Shown: positions 7,507 to 14,770, numbered from the stretch's first letter. The stretch is 18,922 nt of DNA from Verrucomicrobiota bacterium (GCA_026398285.1 JAPLTI010000230.1:1-18922); one strand, 5' to 3'. Translations and numbers: made by a program. Notes: a model not told the origin generated them from the sequence alone.

Positions 7507-8385
7507 GTGAATATTCTTCCACTGCTCATTTCAGGAACAGCCTTGGCGATGGCCATGATGGTTGTCGTTTGGTTTTTTGCGCGCCGGATGAACAATGCGG
7601 GGATTGTGGACATCTGGTGGTCGTTTGGATTCACGCCAGTGGCCCTTTTTTACGGCATCTTTGGCAGCGGCCACATGATTCGGAACGCGCTGATTTCCGC
7701 CATGGTTTTCGCCTGGAGTTTTCGACTGGGGATGCATCTCTACAAACGTGTCATGTCGCACCATCCGGAGGAGGACCCTCGCTACACCGCGCTGCGCACG
7801 CAATTTCCCAAACACACTTGGCTGATGTTTTTCGGTTTTTTCCAACTGCAGGCCGTTCTCATCGGGGTCTTGAGCATTCCCATTGCAGTGGCGTGTGCGA
7901 ATCCGTCTCCGGGAATTGGATTTTTTGAGGTTGCGGGAGTCATTCTCTGGCTGGTCGCCATCGGCGGGGAGTCAATCGCCGACATGCAGCTCAAACTTTT
8001 CAAGGCGCAACCGGCATTGAAAGGCCGAGTGTGTGATATCGGCCTTTGGAAATATTCGCGCCATCCGAACTATTTTTTCGAGTGGATGGTCTGGATCGCC
8101 TACTTCGTGTTTGCGCTTGGCTCGCCGTGGAGCTGGGTCGGCCTCGCCAGTCCGCTGTTGATGCTTTATTTTCTGACCTGCATGACAGGCATACCTCCGT
8201 CGGAGGCCAGATCCCTTGCCACACGCGGAGACGCCTACCGCGACTACCAACGACGCACCAGCCCGTTCATTCCCTGGATTCCCTCCTGCCGGATGCAGCC
8301 ATTCGCATCGGCATTCGCAACCTGCTGGCCAAAAAGCTCCGCGAAGAAACAAAACCCGACGCCATCGCGCAGAGCGAGGCCTTGA
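7507..8385 (+). CDS. DUF1295 (steroid 5-alpha-reductase-like) membrane protein, abnormal C-terminus
   Basis: The gene starts at GTG 7507. Residues 1-259 match the DUF1295 family: several membrane helices (about 4-24, 38-54, 58-76, 105-130, 138-155, 192-225), the motif DIWWSFGF, and the conserved GLWKYSRHPNYFFEW block (179-193). In steroid-reductase-like enzymes that block binds NADPH. The usual ending, DAYRDYQRRTSPFIPWIP (242-259), is complete. Residues 260-292 (SCRMQPF...) do not resemble the family: they are the methyltransferase gene read in another frame, up to a TGA at 8383. The true end is therefore probably near 8283, and either the original stop was lost or a frameshift lies here. DUF1295 genes often neighbour cyclopropane-synthase-like methyltransferases in lipid-modification clusters, so an inner-membrane lipid or isoprenoid reductase is my best inference. 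Substrate unknown. Confidence 0.82.
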   Translation: MNILPLLISGTALAMAMMVVVWFFARRMNNAGIVDIWWSFGFTPVALFYGIFGSGHMIRNALISAMVFAWSFRLGMHLYKRVMSHHPEEDPRYTALRTQFPKHTWLMFFGFFQLQAVLIGVLSIPIAVACANPSPGIGFFEVAGVILWLVAIGGESIADMQLKLFKAQPALKGRVCDIGLWKYSRHPNYFFEWMVWIAYFVFALGSPWSWVGLASPLLMLYFLTCMTGIPPSEARSLATRGDAYRDYQRRTSPFIPWIPSCRMQPFASAFATCWPKSSAKKQNPTPSRRARP

Positions 8386-9299
8386 GTGCCTTTATCGAAG
8401 ACCTGAAGCGCAGCCCGATCGCCATCAAGACCGAGGCAGCCAATGAGCAGCACTACGAGGTGCCGACTGATTTTTTCAAACTCGTCCTCGGTCCCCGCAT
8501 GAAATACAGCTCCGGCTACTGGCCGAGGGAGGATACGACTTTTGCCGAATCCGAGGAGGCCATGCTGGCCCTCAGCTGCGAGCGCGCCCAACTCACCGAT
8601 GGACAAGATGTGCTGGAACTCGGCTGCGGCTGGGGAAGCCTCACGCTCTGGATGGCGGAAAAATACCCGAACTCCCGCATCACAGGCGTTTCCAACTCCT
8701 CCACTCAAAAAGCCCACATCGATGCCGAGGCAGCGCGGCAGGGATTCAAAAATGTGCGCATCCTCACAGCGGACATGAATGAATTCGAAGCCGGCGATAC
8801 CTCGTTCGACCGTGTGGTTTCCGTCGAGATGTTCGAGCACATGAAGAACTACCAACTCCTTATGGCAAAAGTCGCACGCTGGCTGCGGCCGGGCGGGAAG
8901 CTCTTCGTTCACATCTTCACCCACCGCGAGTTCGCCTATCACTTCGAAGGCAAGGACCCGTCGGACTGGATCACGCGTTACTTTTTCGAGGGCGGCACCA
9001 TGCCCTCGGACGACCTCCTGCTCTACTTCCAGGATGACCTCGCCATTCGAGGTCACTGGCGCGTGAGCGGCACCCACTACCAAAGAACCTCGGAAGCCTG
9101 GCTGGAAAAAATGGACGCCAACGAGGCAGTCATCACTCCCATTCTTGAGGCCACCTACGGCAAGGAAGACACCGCCAAGTGGCGCGCCTACTGGAGGGTC
9201 TTCTTCCTCTCATGTGCGGAACTCTGGGGCTTCAGCAACGGCAACGAATGGCTCGTGAGCCATTATCTTTTCGAGAAGAACACCCGTCGCTCGAGTTAG
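8274..9299 (+). CDS. Cyclopropane-fatty-acid-synthase-like SAM methyltransferase
   Basis: This is a class I SAM-dependent methyltransferase of the CFA synthase family in a short form lacking the longer N-terminal domain. The SAM-binding motif I is VLELGCGWGSLTLWMA. Other family blocks are ANEQHYEVPTDFFKLVLGPRMKYSSGYW, ITGVSNSSTQK, SFDRVVSVEMFEHMKNY, LRPGGKLFVHIFTH, and the C-terminal WRVFFLSCAELWGFSNGNEWLVSHYLF. Substrate is presumably an unsaturated acyl chain of a membrane lipid. The start is uncertain. Family resemblance already begins at LLPDAAIRIGIRNLLAKKL (from 8286), but no ATG, GTG or TTG precedes it closely. CTG 8274 would give LDSLLPDAAIRIG; a single C-to-A change there makes ATG and is silent in the overlapping upstream gene. 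The first ordinary start is TTG 8382 (TTGA overlap with the upstream stop), which would cut off the conserved N-terminus. Confidence 0.85.
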   Translation: MDSLLPDAAIRIGIRNLLAKKLREETKPDAIAQSEALSAFIEDLKRSPIAIKTEAANEQHYEVPTDFFKLVLGPRMKYSSGYWPREDTTFAESEEAMLALSCERAQLTDGQDVLELGCGWGSLTLWMAEKYPNSRITGVSNSSTQKAHIDAEAARQGFKNVRILTADMNEFEAGDTSFDRVVSVEMFEHMKNYQLLMAKVARWLRPGGKLFVHIFTHREFAYHFEGKDPSDWITRYFFEGGTMPSDDLLLYFQDDLAIRGHWRVSGTHYQRTSEAWLEKMDANEAVITPILEATYGKEDTAKWRAYWRVFFLSCAELWGFSNGNEWLVSHYLFEKNTRRSS

Positions 9300-9352
9300 C
9301 TTGCTTGTCTGAAATAATATGTGGATTCTTGCCCTGTCTAACTTGGGACGGA

Positions 9353-9442
9353 TTTTAAGACAGGATAACAGGATTTACTGTCACCAACCCATTCTCCGTG
9401 CTCTCTGTGTCCTCTGTGGTTAATTCTGCTTGGGGGCTAAAA
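9353..9442. repeat. Diverged relative of the AGACAG repeat plus CACAGAGGACACAGAG-type repeat
   Basis: In the gap between convergent genes, TTTTAAGACAGGATAACAGG (9353-9372) resembles the terminal repeat at 14738. The complement of ACCACAGAGGACACAGAG sits within 9394-9420, then TTAATTCTG (9420-9428) and GGGGGCTAAA (9432-9441). The last two strings also occur at the right end of the cassette at 15161-15192. CCTGTCT (9333-9339) and AGACAGG (9358-9364) can also pair. This looks like a worn remnant of the same element family. The TAG stop of the prepilin peptidase gene lies in its right edge. Confidence 0.5.
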
Positions 9443-10552
9443 AAATCCACCCGCGCTGCGCAGACCACTGAAATACCACTCGGCCAATTCCCTGCCGCCG
9501 AAGAGCCAGAGGAGAGCGCCCAGAGCAAGAAACGGCCCAAACGGAATCCGCACGCCGGCACGGTCTCTTGCCAGAGCGATGCCCGCAAATCCCGCGATGG
9601 AGCCGGTGATGGATGCCGCGAAGAGGGTGAATAGAACGGCCTGCCAGCCTAAGAAGGCGCCAATGCAGGCTATGAATTTCACGTCGCCGAACCCCATGGC
9701 CTCCCTGGGAATCACGACTGCACTCATTTTGCCCGAGATGCGCCCGAGCTGGTCCAGTGAACCGCTGGATGTTTCAAACTCGTAGCGGTTGTGCCAGAAT
9801 TTCAGCCTGCCGCGAATTTCGGCCCCATCCGCTCCCAGCGCGCCCCCATCGGCTTCAATCGTGAGCACATCGCGCTCTCTGGAAAAAATATCCATCCAAT
9901 CCAGTTCCTCGCCAGCCAGCGTTAGCACGATGCGATCCCCTTCCCTCCTCCATTCAAAGTCCTCCGCTTCGGGAAATGCGTGCCGGATTTTTCCAAATGC
10001 CAACTTCCCTCCCTCCACGACCAGAAAGAGGAGCCCAAATCCTAGCGCGGCCCCTCCGAGCGAATAAGCCAGCGACTCCCAGCGCGAGAAGAAACCCATC
10101 ATTTCCGGGACAAGTGCGGAGAAAATAACCCCCACCGCCGCGCCGCCCCAGGTGATCTCATCCGGAATGATGAAATGCTCGAAATCAATAAAAGTCGCCA
10201 CTACGAGCAAGCTCACAAAAACCCAATAAACGGCCGCCAAGGGCAAACCGAAACGCTCCCACACGACTGCAAAGAGCAACGCCGTCAGAGCCTCAACCAA
10301 AAAGTAACGGAACGGAATCCGCCAACCACAACCCGAGCACTTGCCGCGCAAAGCCAGCCAACTGACCAGTGGCAGGTTCTCATACCAGGGGATGATGCGC
10401 TCGCAACCGGGACAAAACGAGCGCCGAGGCTCATTCAGGCCTACACCTCGCGGCATGCGGTGGATGCAGGCGTTTAGAAACGAACCAACGATAGCCCCGA
10501 GCAGCAGGGCAAAAATCCCGAATACATATTCACTCGTCGAACCGTATGGCAT
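9437..10552 (-). CDS. Type IV prepilin peptidase (A24 family) with internal insertion
   Basis: This inner-membrane aspartyl protease cleaves, and in many homologs N-methylates, type IV pilin-like precursors. The protein is 371 residues. It has an N-terminal helix (IFALLLGAIVGSFLNACIHR, 13-32), the cytoplasmic zinc-type cysteine pairs CPGC (47-50) and CSGC (72-75), the first catalytic Asp in FIDFEHFIIPDEIT (D123) and the second in GFGD (287-290, D290). The two aspartates are normally about 65 residues apart; here they are 167 apart. The surplus is a hydrophilic, acidic segment at about 190-284 that sits just before the GFGD helix. Start ATG 10552 precedes the family N-terminus, and the longer open frame upstream is not family-like. 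The pseudopilin genes 3 kb away (13562 onward) are likely substrates, by inference. Confidence 0.92.
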   Translation of the reverse strand: MPYGSTSEYVFGIFALLLGAIVGSFLNACIHRMPRGVGLNEPRRSFCPGCERIIPWYENLPLVSWLALRGKCSGCGWRIPFRYFLVEALTALLFAVVWERFGLPLAAVYWVFVSLLVVATFIDFEHFIIPDEITWGGAAVGVIFSALVPEMMGFFSRWESLAYSLGGAALGFGLLFLVVEGGKLAFGKIRHAFPEAEDFEWRREGDRIVLTLAGEELDWMDIFSRERDVLTIEADGGALGADGAEIRGRLKFWHNRYEFETSSGSLDQLGRISGKMSAVVIPREAMGFGDVKFIACIGAFLGWQAVLFTLFAASITGSIAGFAGIALARDRAGVRIPFGPFLALGALLWLFGGRELAEWYFSGLRSAGGFF

Positions 10553-10753
10553 GAACTCCCAAGAGCGTAGGGACGAACGCCGCAGGTGGAAAGGCGCAAG
10601 GCTTCGGATTTCACCCCATTGAGAGGCTTCAGAAGAGATTGTTTGGTGTGGATGTAAGCGGGGGCTCGTTGATCGACCCGCGCGAACAAACTGCGGATTC
10701 CGGCTCCGGTGGCTGTGACCGCAGACAATGAACCACACCGGCCAAAGACAATA
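10553..10753. promoter_or_regulatory. Divergent region between prepilin peptidase and hsp20
   Basis: These 201 bases must carry promoters for both neighbours. CTGCGG (10691-10696) and CCGCAG (10719-10724) form an inverted repeat about 30 nt upstream of the hsp20 start. I see no CIRCE element and no clear heat-shock promoter. The hsp20 start also lacks an obvious purine-rich ribosome-binding site. Confidence 0.35.
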
Positions 10754-11203
10754 ATGAACACACTGATCCGTTGGAATCCCTTCCGGGAATTCGAAACCAT
10801 GACGAACCGCATGAACAGCATCTTCCCGCGACCTCCATTGACTTGGAATATCGATGAGACGCTGAACACAAACGAGTGGAGCCCGCTCGTGGATGTAGAA
10901 GAAACCGACAAGGAATACACCATCAAGGCTGAACTCCCTGAGGTGAAAAGAGAGGATGTCAAAATCCAAGTGGAAGACGGCTCACTCCGCATCTCCGGCG
11001 AGCGCAAGCTCGAGAAGGAGGAGAGCGGACGACGCTTCCACCGCCTTGAGCGCAGCTACGGCGCGTTCGAGCGTTCGTTCTCCCTACCCGAGGGCACGAG
11101 AAAAAACGAGGTCTCGGCCGAGTTTAAGGATGGCCTTCTGAGGGTGCACCTGCCGAAAGGCGAGATTGCAAAACCAAAGGCGCTGGAAATCCCGGTTAGC
11201 TAG
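10754..11203 (+). CDS. Small heat-shock protein, Hsp20/alpha-crystallin family
   Basis: This is an ATP-independent holdase chaperone of 149 residues, typical of bacterial class A small heat-shock proteins. The N-terminus MNTLIRWNPFREFETMTNRMN is the common WNPF-type start. The alpha-crystallin domain spans about 43-142: SPLVDVEETDKEYTIKAELP, then VKIQVEDGSLRISGER, ERSYGAFERSFSLP and the hallmark AEFKDGLLRVHLPK. The C-terminal tail LEIPVS carries the I-x-V anchor motif used in oligomer assembly. ATG 10754 is chosen because homology begins there; the frame is open 15 codons further up without family similarity. It appears monocistronic: a hairpin follows at 11218. Confidence 0.95.
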   Translation: MNTLIRWNPFREFETMTNRMNSIFPRPPLTWNIDETLNTNEWSPLVDVEETDKEYTIKAELPEVKREDVKIQVEDGSLRISGERKLEKEESGRRFHRLERSYGAFERSFSLPEGTRKNEVSAEFKDGLLRVHLPKGEIAKPKALEIPVS

Positions 11204-11217
11204 GGGAAAGCCGTCCT

Positions 11218-11243
11218 CGCGCGTGCCCGCAAGGGCACGCGCG
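11218..11243 (+). terminator. GCAA-loop hairpin after hsp20
   Basis: CGCGCGTGCCC (11218-11228) pairs perfectly with GGGCACGCGCG (11233-11243), an 11-bp stem closed by a GCAA tetraloop (GNRA type). Only TT follows, not a U-run, and the next start codon is 17 nt downstream. It could be a terminator, an mRNA-stabilising end for hsp20, or a structure limiting translation of the next gene. Confidence 0.55.
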
Positions 11244-11259
11244 TTAGACCTCCGCCGTT

Positions 11260-12588
11260 ATGCAAGACATCCGTCAAACACTACGCGCATTCTACAAAAG
11301 CCCCGTTGTGCGCACTCGAATGCTGGAATTTCTTGGCGGAAAAACTCCCTCCACAGCGACCTGCGACTACATCACGGCGGATGGCGTGGAATGGCCGGTG
11401 CGCGAGCCACGCATGCCGGACGAGCTTTTCCACAGCCTCGAGGAAGGCTTGGATATCTGCCGCTCGCTCTCAGACCGTGAATCCCTCATTGCCCATCTCG
11501 ACATCGAGTATGTGAATTTTGATTTCGCCGCAGAGGCCTATCTGGATCCCAAAAGAACCTTTGAACTCCAGGAACCCGTGGCGCGCGCCATCCATCGAAT
11601 CCTCGAACATTGTGGCGTCCACGCCCTGCATGTTCTCAGCGGACGCGGCCACCACTATGTCTGGCGCATCCGCCGCGACTCGCCAGTCTTTTCAGAACTT
11701 TGCGACCTAGGGTCGAAAGCCGCCAGCAATGGACATGCCCCGACACGCATCGAAAAGGCCTTCGCCGGCCTCGGGCTGGTGATGGAATTTTTCGGCCGTC
11801 TCATTCTTGAAATGGCGCGCCCGCATTGCCGGATTCCGATCGAACTGACGGCTGTGGAAGTTGCCCCTTCGCAGCGTGGTCGGGAGATGATTTCAATAGA
11901 CCTCTCCGAATATGGCGACCCTCTGCCGACGCGGACGGTGAGGGTTCCGTTCAGCGGATATCTGAAGCCTTGGCAGCAATCCTACGCCGTCGGTGAGGAT
12001 AACATCGGCAAGATCGGGCCGATCATTTTCGTGCCTGCGGGGGAGAACGAAACCTCCGGCGCCGTGGCCGCCATGCGCGACCCCGAGCGGGCCGCACGCT
12101 GGGCGGAGCACTTCTCGACAGATATTCCCGATGCCACCTCCGGCACTGGCGAGCTCCTGAAGGAATACGAAACTTCCCACCTGCGCACCTTCCACGATTT
12201 TTTTTACTCCAGACAGCACGACCCCGTCGCCAGCTGGCCGCACACCTACGACCACACGCCTCTCGAGACCCTCCCAGAGAGCGTTCGTGATGCACTGCTT
12301 TTTCCAAACGATCTCCTTCTCCGGCCGACCACCATTCGCGCCGTCACCGAAACTCTGGTGCCCAGAGGCTGGCATCCCAGGCATGTCGCTGGGCTCATCC
12401 GCTCCAAGTTCGAGCGCGACTATGGCTGGGGAAAGCAATGGAAAGATTACTCTCCAAAGATGCGGGCGGATTTCTATGTGCGGATTTTCTCGGGCTTGAA
12501 AACCAGCGTCGCCGACGAAGCCGCAAGCATCGCCGAAGCGGAACTGGAGGGATCACACACACACCATTTTGAAAGGGTTCTCATATGA
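11260..12588 (+). CDS. Archaeo-eukaryotic primase (AEP)-like protein
   Basis: The protein is 442 residues, soluble, with no named family that I recognise for certain. Three blocks fit the AEP/PriS fold in order and spacing. Motif I is IAHLDIEYVNFD (76-87), with acidic residues D80 and E82 at the metal-site positions. Motif II is HVLSGRGHHYVW (123-134), the Ser-x-x-x-His nucleotide-binding type. Motif III is ISIDLSEYGD (210-219) with D213, followed by TRTVRVPFSGYL, which resembles the primase R-x-PxSxH segment. AEP proteins include replicative primases, PrimPols and the polymerase domain of LigD. The C-terminal 180 residues are unassigned. The stop overlaps the ATG of the TIM-barrel gene (ATGA), so the two are translated together. 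The assignment is by eye and a profile search would decide it; the acidic motif I is slightly non-standard (DxE rather than DxD). Confidence 0.6.
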   Translation: MQDIRQTLRAFYKSPVVRTRMLEFLGGKTPSTATCDYITADGVEWPVREPRMPDELFHSLEEGLDICRSLSDRESLIAHLDIEYVNFDFAAEAYLDPKRTFELQEPVARAIHRILEHCGVHALHVLSGRGHHYVWRIRRDSPVFSELCDLGSKAASNGHAPTRIEKAFAGLGLVMEFFGRLILEMARPHCRIPIELTAVEVAPSQRGREMISIDLSEYGDPLPTRTVRVPFSGYLKPWQQSYAVGEDNIGKIGPIIFVPAGENETSGAVAAMRDPERAARWAEHFSTDIPDATSGTGELLKEYETSHLRTFHDFFYSRQHDPVASWPHTYDHTPLETLPESVRDALLFPNDLLLRPTTIRAVTETLVPRGWHPRHVAGLIRSKFERDYGWGKQWKDYSPKMRADFYVRIFSGLKTSVADEAASIAEAELEGSHTHHFERVLI

Positions 12589-13448
12589 CAAACTGGCCTA
12601 TCGGGCTTTCCACGGGGTGCTTTTACATGACCAACATACTCGACTGCCTGGAGACAATCCGCGCGAGCGGCTTCAGCATGATCGAGGTGGTTTTTTCCCC
12701 TGCGCATCTGGATTACAAAAACCTCAGCGCCGTGCGCGAAGCAGCGAACAAGATCGATGCGCTCGGCATGGAGGCCTACTCGTTCCATGCCCCCTTCGCG
12801 ACTGACATCGACATTTCCTCACCTGATGCGGGATGCCGCGAATACGCGCTGGATGAGATTCTCAAGGCCGTCGAAGCCGCAGCCGTGCTGGGCGTGCATT
12901 ATTTTGTCATTCATCCAGGACCTGAAAATGCAGACATCCCTTCGCGCGAGGAGCGCCTCGTCCGGATCGAAAATGTCGTCTCCGTCCTCAATCGCGTCTC
13001 CATGCGCTGCAGCGAGGTCGGCATTCGCTGCGTGCTCGAAAACAAACTCCCTCACCTCCTCTTCGGGAACTCGAGCGATATCGTCTGGATCCTCGGAGCG
13101 CTGGAGACCAACCAAGTCGGTGCCTGCCTCGATACCGGCCATGCGTTTCTCTCCGGCGAACTCTACAACCTCGTTTACAAGCTCACGCCCTATCTGCGCA
13201 TGCTCCATGTGCACGACAACCGCGGCCACTCGGATGAGCACTGCCCGCCCGGCGATGGCCGCATCGACTGGGGAGCCTTCCTGCGCGAACTGATCCAAGT
13301 CCATTTCCATGGTGCCTTCATTCTGGAAATCGCCGGTGGCAAGGAACCCGAGCAAATCATGGCCAGCGCCCGCAGAGGCCGTTCCTTTTTGAGAGAACAC
13401 GCCCGCCGCCTCACTCTCGAGATGTCCGCGCCGGTGCCACACCGCTGA
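12585..13448 (+). CDS. Endonuclease-IV-like / xylose-isomerase-like TIM barrel protein
   Basis: The protein is 287 residues of the AP-endonuclease-2 superfamily. Metal-ligand positions like those of endonuclease IV can be read in order: H68 (YSFHAPF), H110 (FVIHPGP), E152 (CVLENK), D183 and H186 (CLDTGHAF), H208 or H210 (LHVHDN), D217 and H219 (SDEHCPPGDGRIDW), and E248 (ILEIAGG). The same superfamily includes sugar-phosphate isomerases and epimerases, many of which share the HVHDN...DEHLPPGEG block, so the reaction cannot be fixed from sequence alone. The ATG at 12585 overlaps the stop of the primase-like gene, which favours a nucleic-acid role (AP-site or 3'-end processing) over sugar metabolism. 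That is inference from context. Confidence 0.8.
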   Translation: MTNWPIGLSTGCFYMTNILDCLETIRASGFSMIEVVFSPAHLDYKNLSAVREAANKIDALGMEAYSFHAPFATDIDISSPDAGCREYALDEILKAVEAAAVLGVHYFVIHPGPENADIPSREERLVRIENVVSVLNRVSMRCSEVGIRCVLENKLPHLLFGNSSDIVWILGALETNQVGACLDTGHAFLSGELYNLVYKLTPYLRMLHVHDNRGHSDEHCPPGDGRIDWGAFLRELIQVHFHGAFILEIAGGKEPEQIMASARRGRSFLREHARRLTLEMSAPVPHR

Positions 13449-13561
13449 TTTGACACCACCTGTTTGCCGACAAGAAGGCCTCGCAAACGCGCCATGTCGA
13501 AATCGTAACACTTCATTCGTTGAGCCAAGGCGGTGCGGAAAACTAGCTTCCCGGCACGCCG
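13449..13561 (+). promoter_or_regulatory. Region upstream of the pseudopilin block
   Basis: These 113 bases separate the TIM-barrel stop from the first pseudopilin gene. A perfect TTGACA stands at 13450-13455, but no -10-like hexamer lies at the proper distance (AGAAGG after 17 nt). No terminator is evident. A promoter is expected here but is not demonstrated. Confidence 0.3.
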
Positions 13562-14218
13562 ATGACTCTCTCACTTCGCAAGTCTAAAAAGCAACGTGCC
13601 TTCTCGCTGTTGGAACTTCTTGCCGTCACAGCCATCCTCGCACTGCTCGCGGGCCTGCTTGCTCCAGCCCTACATGGCCTCACCAGCCCGACCGGACGCA
13701 AGGGTGCTGTCACCATCGTCATGAACACGCTCGAGCAGGCCCGCGTTTCGGCCATCGAAACCGGCCGCGAAGTCGTAGTGGTTTTCTGGAAAAAAAATGG
13801 AACCGATGCATCACAACCCGATGAGCAAGATGCCATGCTCATCCTTCGCAAAAATGATGCCGAAGCCTGGGAGCCCATCACCCGTTGGATCAAACTCCCG
13901 CGCGGCGTTCTGTTCCATGGCGAGGATTCGGAGTCCAAAATTCTCTATGACAATTCGGGCCTCGCTGCCGTAAGCGTCACAACTATCGACTCCCTCCCCG
14001 GAAAACCTTCCAAAAACAACCTCGGTGCCATCCATTTCTCCTCCACCGGCGCCGTGCAACTGCCCAGCACCTCGAACGGACTCCGCATCGCACTCACAGA
14101 AGGCCAGCGCGGAGTAGATCAGACACTTATCGTCAACAAACAAAAAGACGGTGGACACGAGATCATCTCCCTCGCCCGCTACACGGGCCGTGCCACACTG
14201 GATGTCAGCATGTTGTAA
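13562..14218 (+). CDS. Pseudopilin-like protein, Verru_Chthon cassette protein D type
   Basis: The protein is 218 residues with a class III (type IV pilin-like) signal. A basic leader MTLSLRKSKKQRA is followed by FSLLELLAVTAILALLAGLLAPAL, with Glu at +5 after cleavage. The residue before the cleavage site is Ala (13), not the usual Gly. The rest is a GspH/FimT-like globular domain with a conserved segment around RVSAIETGREVVVVFWKK and a C-terminal IHFSSTGAVQL, as in minor pseudopilins. It matches what I know of Verru_Chthon cassette protein D: proteins found in sets of four in Verrucomicrobium and Chthoniobacter with unproven function. It is exported to the inner membrane or periplasm after processing. 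First gene of the block, 9 nt before the next. Confidence 0.85.
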   Translation: MTLSLRKSKKQRAFSLLELLAVTAILALLAGLLAPALHGLTSPTGRKGAVTIVMNTLEQARVSAIETGREVVVVFWKKNGTDASQPDEQDAMLILRKNDAEAWEPITRWIKLPRGVLFHGEDSESKILYDNSGLAAVSVTTIDSLPGKPSKNNLGAIHFSSTGAVQLPSTSNGLRIALTEGQRGVDQTLIVNKQKDGGHEIISLARYTGRATLDVSML

Positions 14219-14227
14219 GCTTCTGGC

Positions 14228-14743
14228 ATGACGCAGGCAAAAAGCCACTTCCGACCTGCTCCCCCTCAAATCCAAAAAGATTCTCCTGCATTTTCCTTGG
14301 TCGAAGTCGTGATCGCCCTCGGCATCATATCTTTCGCCGTCATTGCCATCGTCGGCATGCTCCCCGTGGCCTTGAAATCCTCACAAGACAGCATGCGGGA
14401 AACGGATGCCACACTGATCGCACAGAGGATTTTTTCAGAACTCAAAACCGGATCCAGCGGCAACAGATCCGTCACCACAGCCCCCGACGGAATCTCGACC
14501 CACAATATCAACCTCGCCGCGAACAGCACCAACTACCTCGCCTTCACACAAGACGGTACAGTGCAAGCGCATACAAATTCAGCCAACCCGACCCCCTCCT
14601 ACGACTTCTACGCTCAAATCTCCATCTCTACAAATACGGGCCTCACCAACCTTTCCCGCGTGCAAATCGACATCACCCACCCTCCTTCTGCCCCGCCCAC
14701 AGCAAGAGCAACGAACTCGTTTGTAACGCTTTTAGGGTTTTAG
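14228..14743 (+). CDS. Pseudopilin-like protein, Verru_Chthon cassette protein B type
   Basis: The protein is 171 residues. A leader ending KDSPA precedes FSLVEVVIALGIISFAVIAIVGMLPVAL (22-49) with Glu at +5 (E26) and Ala at -1. The continuation, SSQDSMRETDATLIAQRIFSEL, is GspI/PilV-like and characteristic of cassette protein B. The C-terminal domain is Ser/Thr/Asn-rich. The gene ends ...NSFVTLLGF with a TAG (14741-14743) lying inside the left terminal repeat of the inserted cassette (14738). The present C-terminus may therefore be set by the insertion. Confidence 0.85.
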   Translation: MTQAKSHFRPAPPQIQKDSPAFSLVEVVIALGIISFAVIAIVGMLPVALKSSQDSMRETDATLIAQRIFSELKTGSSGNRSVTTAPDGISTHNINLAANSTNYLAFTQDGTVQAHTNSANPTPSYDFYAQISISTNTGLTNLSRVQIDITHPPSAPPTARATNSFVTLLGF

Positions 14744-14770
14744 ACAGAATTAACAGAATTAACAGAATTT
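14738..14770 (+). repeat. Left terminal repeat with tandem AGAATTAAC units
   Basis: TTTTAGAC is followed by two tandem 9-bp units AGAATTAAC (14747-14764) and a partial third unit, AGAATTT. The outer 23 bp are inverted at 15177-15199; related repeats occur at 15941 and, rearranged, at 9353. The stop codon of the preceding gene is the TAG at 14741. Confidence 0.85.

Noticed and set aside
8046..8273. ATG 8046 as the start of the methyltransferase
   Set aside because: It would add 76 residues that are DUF1295 DNA read out of frame, with no methyltransferase similarity.
8266..8290. Programmed -1 frameshift joining DUF1295 to the methyltransferase
   Set aside because: No X-XXY-YYZ slippery heptamer or downstream structure is visible; kept only as an unresolved junction anomaly.
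13450..13478. Sigma-70 promoter at the perfect TTGACA
   Set aside because: No -10-like hexamer is found at 16-18 nt, so the match is probably chance.
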